Translations under genes and position numbers: made by a program | Notes under the pieces: model-generated | The model's input: the letters and a program-made list of their open reading frames with translations, nothing else | The model's database searches: none | Told to the model about the DNA's origin: nothing | Shown here: positions 23,001-27,710 of the stretch, piece after piece | Layout: the number at the start of each line of letters is the position of its first letter | How positions within the stretch are numbered: position 1 is the stretch's first letter | NCBI GenBank assembly: GCA_022836615.1 | Contig: MU405453.1 | Location: 1-27,710 of the forward strand | Direction of reading: 5' to 3' | DNA from: Annulohypoxylon bovei var. microspora | Lineage: Eukaryota; Ascomycota; Sordariomycetes; Xylariales; Hypoxylaceae | Length of the DNA: 27,710 nucleotides

Positions 23001-24129
23001 AATATTTAATTAAATAATAAAAAATAATAATAGAAAAATTAATAAAGTTTAAATAAAGAAATTATTTTTCGTTTAAGTATATTAAATATTAAAATTAATA
23101 ATTTAAAAATAACTTTTTTACGTTAATTAAAAGTTTAAAAAATATAAATTCATAAATAATTTAAATATATAAAATTTACTTAAAAAAATCATAATTTATA
23201 AGTGGTAATAACTTTTTTTAAATAAAAAAAAAATACATTAATGAAATATAATTAAAAGTTTAATTATTAAATATAATTTATTTATTATATAATTTATAAT
23301 TAATTTAAATAATATATTTTTTTTTATTCGAATTAATATAAGCCGGCATTTATGTAATTCCATTTACTTATAAAAAATTTAATGGTAATTAAATTAAGCT
23401 TTTTTTAATAAACGATAATAAATAAATAAAAAAATAAACCAAGATTTGGTTATTATTATTATATGGTTTTATAATTATATTAAAGCTTTTTTTTAAAAAA
23501 TTATTCGCATAAATACCATAAATAATACGTTTAACTTTATTAATTAATATTTTAATATAATTAAAACGAATAAATAAAATGTTTTTTATTTACATAAGTT
23601 TTTTTAATTTCATAATAATATAAACATTAAAACATTTATTAATGATATTTTAAAAAATAAACTTAAAGTGGTGGAATGTTTTTTAACGTAAATAAACGAA
23701 CATTTTTAAAAAAATTTCGACGAGAAAATTTTTAAGTGGAAAGTTTATAATTATAACCATTTATAATTAAAAAAGAATTTTTAAAAAAACTTAAATTAAC
23801 TTAAATTTAAATGGGAAAATAAAGTACATTTTATAATTATTATTATTTAATTTTATAAATATATTATTATTTATTATAAATATATTAATATTTAAACATC
23901 GCATAAAAAAAATTAATAAATAAAAAGAAAATACCGATTTAAATAATTATAAATTTTAAATAAAAAAACTTATTTAAACGATAAAAATATTTTATATATA
24001 AAAAAAAAATTATAAAATTATATACATTAAAATAAAGTTATAATAATAATTTTATAATATAATTATAATTTCATTATAATTTTTATAAAATCATATGTAA
24101 CGGTTTTTATAAGCAATGGTAAATTTATA
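20065..24129. other. Unassigned AT-rich DNA between elements B and D
   Basis: No intact frame and no recognised domain. A long purine run (20868-20935, A with scattered G) and repeated stretches of AT only are present. Around 23610-23850 a + strand frame interrupted only by TAA reads KVVECF, FDEKIFKWKVYNYNHL and LKFKWENKVHF, which could be a decayed coding segment of unknown family. The 3' LTR of element D should lie in the right part, but I could not find its partner or its ends. Confidence 0.5.
20868..20935 (+). repeat. Polypurine low-complexity run
   Basis: About 68 nt of A with interspersed G (GGAAAAG, AAAAAGAAAA) and one T. It resembles the purine side of the leader tract of elements A and B but lacks flanking similarity, so I list it as simple sequence only. 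Confidence 0.6.
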
Positions 24130-24363
24130 TTATATGGGGTTAAAAATAAAATTATTTTCATTAATAAAAGAAAAAGGGAAAAATAATAACCTTTTATTTT
24201 TAAAGTTACGATATTTATATTTAAAGGTATAAATTAAATTAATTAACGTAAAAACCCCTTTTATACGTATTTTAATAATTTCCATAACCCATTTAAAATT
24301 ATTAATAATTTCATTATAAAAACCCACATTTATTACGTTTATAACCATAATATAAGCTCGCAT
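24130..24363 (-). other. Open frame in the C-terminal tail of element D pol
   Basis: A 77-codon stop-free stretch in the same frame as, and about 130 nt downstream of, the D chromodomain. Its sequence is Ile/Asn/Lys/Phe-rich, as RIP produces, and I recognise no domain. It is most likely the former C-terminal tail or 3' noncoding region of D, not an independent gene. Confidence 0.5.
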
Positions 24364-24489
24364 TAATTTTTACTTTAATTAACTTTTTAAGTTTTTAATT
24401 CGTAATAATATTTCTTTCTTTTATTTTTTAAAACTTATGATTACGAAAGTTTTTTTACCCACCTTATTTTTTACCCCGAATCGCTGGTA

Positions 24490-24648
24490 AAACGTTTTTA
24501 AGGTTTTTGTATTTTTTAATTTTTCTTAAAGTTCCCACATTAACTTTATATAACCTTTCCATTTAATTAATATTATTTTACATACGCTTTGTTTTTTACG
24601 TTTACTTTTTAATCGTAAAATTTCTTCGATAATATATTTAAAGTCTTC
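24490..24648 (-). other. Chromodomain of element D
   Basis: The minus-strand frame reads EEILRLKSKRKKQSV, IKWKGYI and MWEL, then EKLKNTKTLKTF. It matches the chromodomain core (VEKIL, VKWKGYP, TWEPxENLxN) with both Trp codons kept. This is the best-preserved domain in the window and could be expected to show clear profile similarity. Confidence 0.88.
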
Positions 24649-27475
24649 GTTATTTTAATTAATAAAAGGTAATAATTAAACGTTATTTTATATTTAAAAT
24701 AATAATAAGTTTATAATTACCGGCTTAAATAATTCGATATAAAATCATGGTTAAATTTTTATAAATACGTTTAATTTTACCATATGAAAATTAATTACTT
24801 TAATTACTTTATATTTTATATGTAATTAAAAAAGTTTTTTTTTAAGTTATAATATTATAATATTTTTCAAGTTTAATTAAACTTTATCGTTTACTTTATA
24901 TTTAAAGTTTTTTAATTAAAATTAATTTATTATACGTTCCATACGTTTTTAAATTATAATTATAATAACTTAAGCATATTTATTAACTTTTTTAATTTTA
25001 ATTATGAAATTTACGGCTTATTATTTTTTAAATAATTTATTTAAAGCTTTATTAACGATTTATTCGATTAAATATACGTGGTATTTATATGTTATATAAA
25101 AAAGGTTTAATTTAACCATTATATTCCGATTATTAATCGTTATTATCGCTGTAAGTAATATTTTTAATTAATTAAATTATATATAAATTAAAAAACATCG
25201 TAAGTATATTTATATTTTTTAATTTATTTTTTCCATAAATTTATTAATTTTTAAATTAAAAATAATAAATAAATGTTATATTACTTTTATTAATTTATAA
25301 AGTTTTATTTAAAATGCGTTCGTTTAATTATTCCTTCGATTTAATATTACCGCCGTAAAAAAGCCGTAATATTTAACGTGGGTATACATAAACTTTATAA
25401 CACACATTTCAATTTTTATGGTATTTATTATTTTTAATAAAACCCATTTTAATAACCGGTAAATAACCACCATTAAATACCGGGGTTTTTTTTTTTTTTT
25501 TATTAATATTTTTATTATAAAATTAATGGATAACTTTAAAAAGTAATAATCGGGGATGAATAAAGATTTTAATAACTTTTTTCGTTAAATTCATTAAACG
25601 TAAATTTAACCGTAAATATTATAATTTTTATAAAACTTCCATATATTTTATTTTATAATTAATTAATAAAAAAACCTTAAAATGATTATAATAATATTAT
25701 CCTTTTTTAAATGGCCCGTAATATAAAAATCGTAAACATTTTAAATTATAACCGTTTTAAAAAGCTTTTAATCCGGTATTTATATTCGTTTTTTAAACGA
25801 TATAACTTTTTTATTATTTAAACCACACTTAATAATTAAAACCTTATAATCTTTAAGAATTAACGGGAAACAACGATCACTTTTATTAATAACCTTATAA
25901 ATCGTTTTAAAATTTATATCTTTAATAACCTTTTAATTTTATAAAACTTATAAGTTTTCGTTATAAAAGATTCTTTTTTTAATAAATATAATTACAAGGC
26001 TTTAATTTAATATTATTTCCTTTTTTAATATTTTAATAACATTCGTTAAAAACATTTAAATATTTATTATTATCGTTTTTATTAAAAATAATTATTTTTA
26101 TTTAAATAAACGTTATATATAATTTACCACCTTTTTATCCTTTTAATTTACCGGGATATTTTAACTTTATTTTAATAAAGCATCGAATCGTTTTATTTCT
26201 TTACCGGCTTAATATTTTATAATAAAATTAAATTTTAATAAAGTTTATTTTTAACGTATTTAACGTTCATTTAATTTACAAATAATCATAAAATATTCTA
26301 GGTTCTTATAATTTATAAAAATCGTAAAAAATTTAACCACCTTTTATAATTCTTTTTATTATATTTTTATTAATTTAATAATCGTTAAAAATTCTTTATT
26401 ATATATTTCGTAATTACATTTAATTAATAATAATTTTATTAAATGGTAAACCATAAATTTTAACATTTTATTATAGTTAATCCTTTTATAAAAAACAAGC
26501 TTTTAAAACCCACTTTAAGTAATCCGCTTTTAAATACGTCTTTTAATTAAAGTTTTAATAAATTAAAATTAATATAATAATAAATAAATATTTTAATTTT
26601 TTAAACGCCGCATTTACTTTTTACCTTTATTTAAAAAAGGTTTTTTTTTTCGTTAAAATAATTAAAAAGGTAATTAATTTATTAAATCCTTTAATAAACG
26701 TTTTATAAAAGTTCGCGAACTTTAAAAAGTTATAAATTCTTTATATATTCGTAAATAATTCCCACCTTTTAATAATTATAATTTTATTAAAATTTACTTT
26801 AATTTTTTTTTTTATTATAATAATAAAGCTTAAATATTTAATTTCTTTTATAATAAAAAAGCATTTAAAAAAGTTTAATTTTAAATTAACGTTATTAAAA
26901 CGTTTTAATATTATTTTAATTTTATTTATGTAATTTTTATAAAATTTATTTAAATAAATTATTACATTATTTACATATATTAAATAATAATCATTTAAAA
27001 AATCGGATAAAGTTTTATTAATATAACGTTAAAACATTATTAACGTTTCGCATAATTTAAAAAATATAATTAACCATTTAAAAGCTTTAAATTAAATGTA
27101 AAAAACGATTTTTTATTTATTTTTTTCTTTTATTCGTAACTTGTAAAATATAACTTTAACATTAACTTTAATTAACCATTTAATTTTATAAAAAAATTAT
27201 AAAGTTTCTTTAATTAATAATAATAAATAACGGTTATATACCGAAATAACGTTAAAGGTTTTATAATTTATATAAAACCGAAAGTTATTTTTTAATTTTT
27301 TTACGAATAATATCGGTGCTTTTTTTAATAAATTATTAACTTTAATTTACCTTTTATTTAATAAGTTTATTAAGGTTTTTCGTAATATTAAGAGCTTTTT
27401 TTTTAATATACCATATAAAAGCTTTTATAAAATTTTTTTTTTTTTACTTTAATTATTTTTTTATAAATTAACTTT

Positions 27476-27496
27476 AATATTTAACCTTAACCTTAA
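27476..27496 (-). repeat. TTAAGG-type short repeat at the composition break
   Basis: Three near-perfect copies of TTAAGG on the minus strand (CCTTAA on +) lie exactly where AT-rich element D gives way to GC-rich DNA. They resemble TTAGGG telomere repeats with one G-to-A per unit, but three copies are too few to call a telomere. Confidence 0.5.
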
Positions 27497-27640
27497 CGCG
27501 AGGTCCCCGCGCTCCGCGGACACAATACCCCCGAATTTTGGAATCCCGGGGTTTAGCCGGGGTTTAACCTTGGTTGAACCGGAGTTCGATTCCTCGATCT
27601 CCCATTTTACCACCTTTTTTTTCATAAATTTATCTCGCTC
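27497..27640. other. GC-rich, non-RIPed segment of unknown identity
   Basis: Composition changes within about 20 nt from nearly pure A+T to G+C-rich. Local structure includes a GTCC...GGAC hairpin with a CGCG stem (27503-27523), a direct repeat CCGGGGTTTA (27546 and 27557), and an 8-bp inverted repeat GTTTAACC/GGTTGAAC (27561-27578). The tRNA-like end is listed separately. A minus-strand frame is open through the segment (27691 to 27461), but its ends are low complexity and it is not similar to any protein I know. Confidence 0.6.
27580..27608 (+). ncRNA. tRNA-like 3' end with B box and Pol III terminator
   Basis: CGGAG TTCGATT CCTCG forms a T-arm (one A-C mismatch, one G-T) with a canonical 7-nt T loop. 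It contains the B box GTTCGATTCC (27584-27593). Exactly 13 nt follow the loop (5 stem, 7 acceptor, discriminator A at 27604), then TTTT. This is the geometry of a eukaryotic nuclear tRNA gene without encoded CCA. The matching 5' acceptor (GGGAGAT) and a good A box are not found upstream, so it is a 3' fragment or a tRNA-derived SINE end, not a complete tRNA. Confidence 0.5.
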
Positions 27641-27647
27641 GCGGCAG

Positions 27648-27710
27648 GCGGGGCGGGGGGTGGGGGGGGGGGGGGCGGCGGCCCCCCCCACCCCCCCCCC
27701 CCCCCCGCCC
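27648..27710. other. Terminal G-run/C-run foldback, possible assembly artefact
   Basis: A run of G broken by one T (27661) is followed, via GGCGGC, by a run of C broken by one A (27690). The two halves are nearly reverse complements, with the T and the A at mirror positions. It coincides with the window end, as expected of a homopolymer sequencing or assembly artefact, though a real G-rich tract cannot be excluded. Confidence 0.6.

Larger units (their letters stand above)
24130..27475 (-). pseudogene. Element D: decayed pol of a second Ty3/gypsy chromovirus
   Basis: Read on the minus strand, domains occur in gypsy order. RT (about 27430-26700) has ILFVKKLK, FRFYINYK and a YVNNVIIYL loop at 26977 (both catalytic Asp now Asn). 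RNase H (about 26460-26100) has CNYEIYNKEFLTII, NLEYFM and AGKEIKRFDAL. Integrase (about 25830-25080) has YITGHLKKDN, TDRLLKW-like and NRRNN at 25341 where SDRGxN is expected. A chromodomain (24648 to about 24490) has YIIEEILRLKSKRKKQS, IKWKGYI and MWEL. A tail open frame at 24130-24363 follows in the chromodomain frame. RT and chromodomain are in different frames, so at least one indel exists. The motifs differ from A/B, so this is another family. Gag and protease are not present; homology stops near 27460. Confidence 0.9.

Noticed and set aside
1..27475. Mitochondrial DNA as the cause of the extreme A+T content
   Set aside because: No mitochondrial genes, tRNAs or rRNAs are seen, whereas complete nuclear-type LTR retrotransposons with target duplications and transition-only divergence are present.
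27580..27608. Reading the minus strand TGGGAGATCGAGG as a retrotransposon primer-binding site
   Set aside because: A PBS must pair with the mature tRNA including CCA. Here only 10 nt separate the T loop from the putative CCA, whereas 13 are needed. The spacing instead fits a tRNA gene 3' end without CCA.
27461..27691. 76-codon open frame on - across the GC-rich end
   Set aside because: It begins in the poly-G/poly-C artefact-like tract, runs through the tRNA-like segment and ends in AT-rich DNA. GC-rich DNA has few stops by chance, and I see no domain.

Overview
The window is extremely A+T-rich DNA with no intact protein-coding gene. It is built from dead LTR retrotransposons, and the decay looks like repeat-induced point mutation (RIP). 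Aligned copies differ almost only by C-to-T and G-to-A changes, CpA/TpG is scarce inside the elements, and the stop codons sit where CAA, CAG or TGG would be expected. RIP plus chromodomain-bearing Ty3/gypsy elements (chromoviruses) points to a filamentous ascomycete (Pezizomycotina), probably an AT-rich heterochromatic block such as a centromeric, pericentromeric or subtelomeric region. The species cannot be told.

Layout. A short tandem repeat lies at 1-62, followed by unassigned AT-rich DNA and a solo LTR (1834-2054). Element A is a full-length LTR retrotransposon on + (3426-9759). Its 214 and 216 bp LTRs are flanked by TTAAG/TTAAA, a 5-bp target duplication with one transition. Fragment C (10072-10767, -) is an internally deleted copy of the same family. 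Element B (13720-20059, -) is a second full-length copy with 216 bp LTRs and an exact ATAAA duplication. A and B form 6.3 kb inverted arms around a 4 kb spacer. Unassigned AT-rich DNA fills 20065-24129. Element D (24130 to about 27475, -) is the pol part of a different chromovirus family. At about 27,476 the sequence switches abruptly to G+C-rich, non-RIPed DNA with three TTAAGG-type units, a tRNA-like 3' end with a Pol III terminator, and a terminal G-run/C-run foldback.

Elements A and B share one architecture: LTR, roughly 0.8 kb leader with a pyrimidine tract, one long gag-pol frame (CCHC knuckle, reverse transcriptase, RNase H, D-D-35-E integrase, chromodomain), polypurine tract, LTR. In A all three integrase catalytic acids have been changed by G-to-A (D, D, E to N, N, K), so the element is inactive. 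A differs in length from B by a 2-nt indel before RT and a 1-nt indel in a T-run; B has one extra nucleotide in the C-terminal tail. All other decay visible to me is by substitution.

I found no host gene, complete tRNA, rRNA or CRISPR array, and no new functional system. What stands out is the mirrored twin elements, a hairpin conserved in every LTR next to a TATA box, the doubly deleted derivative, and the sharp composition break with the tRNA-like sequence at the right edge.
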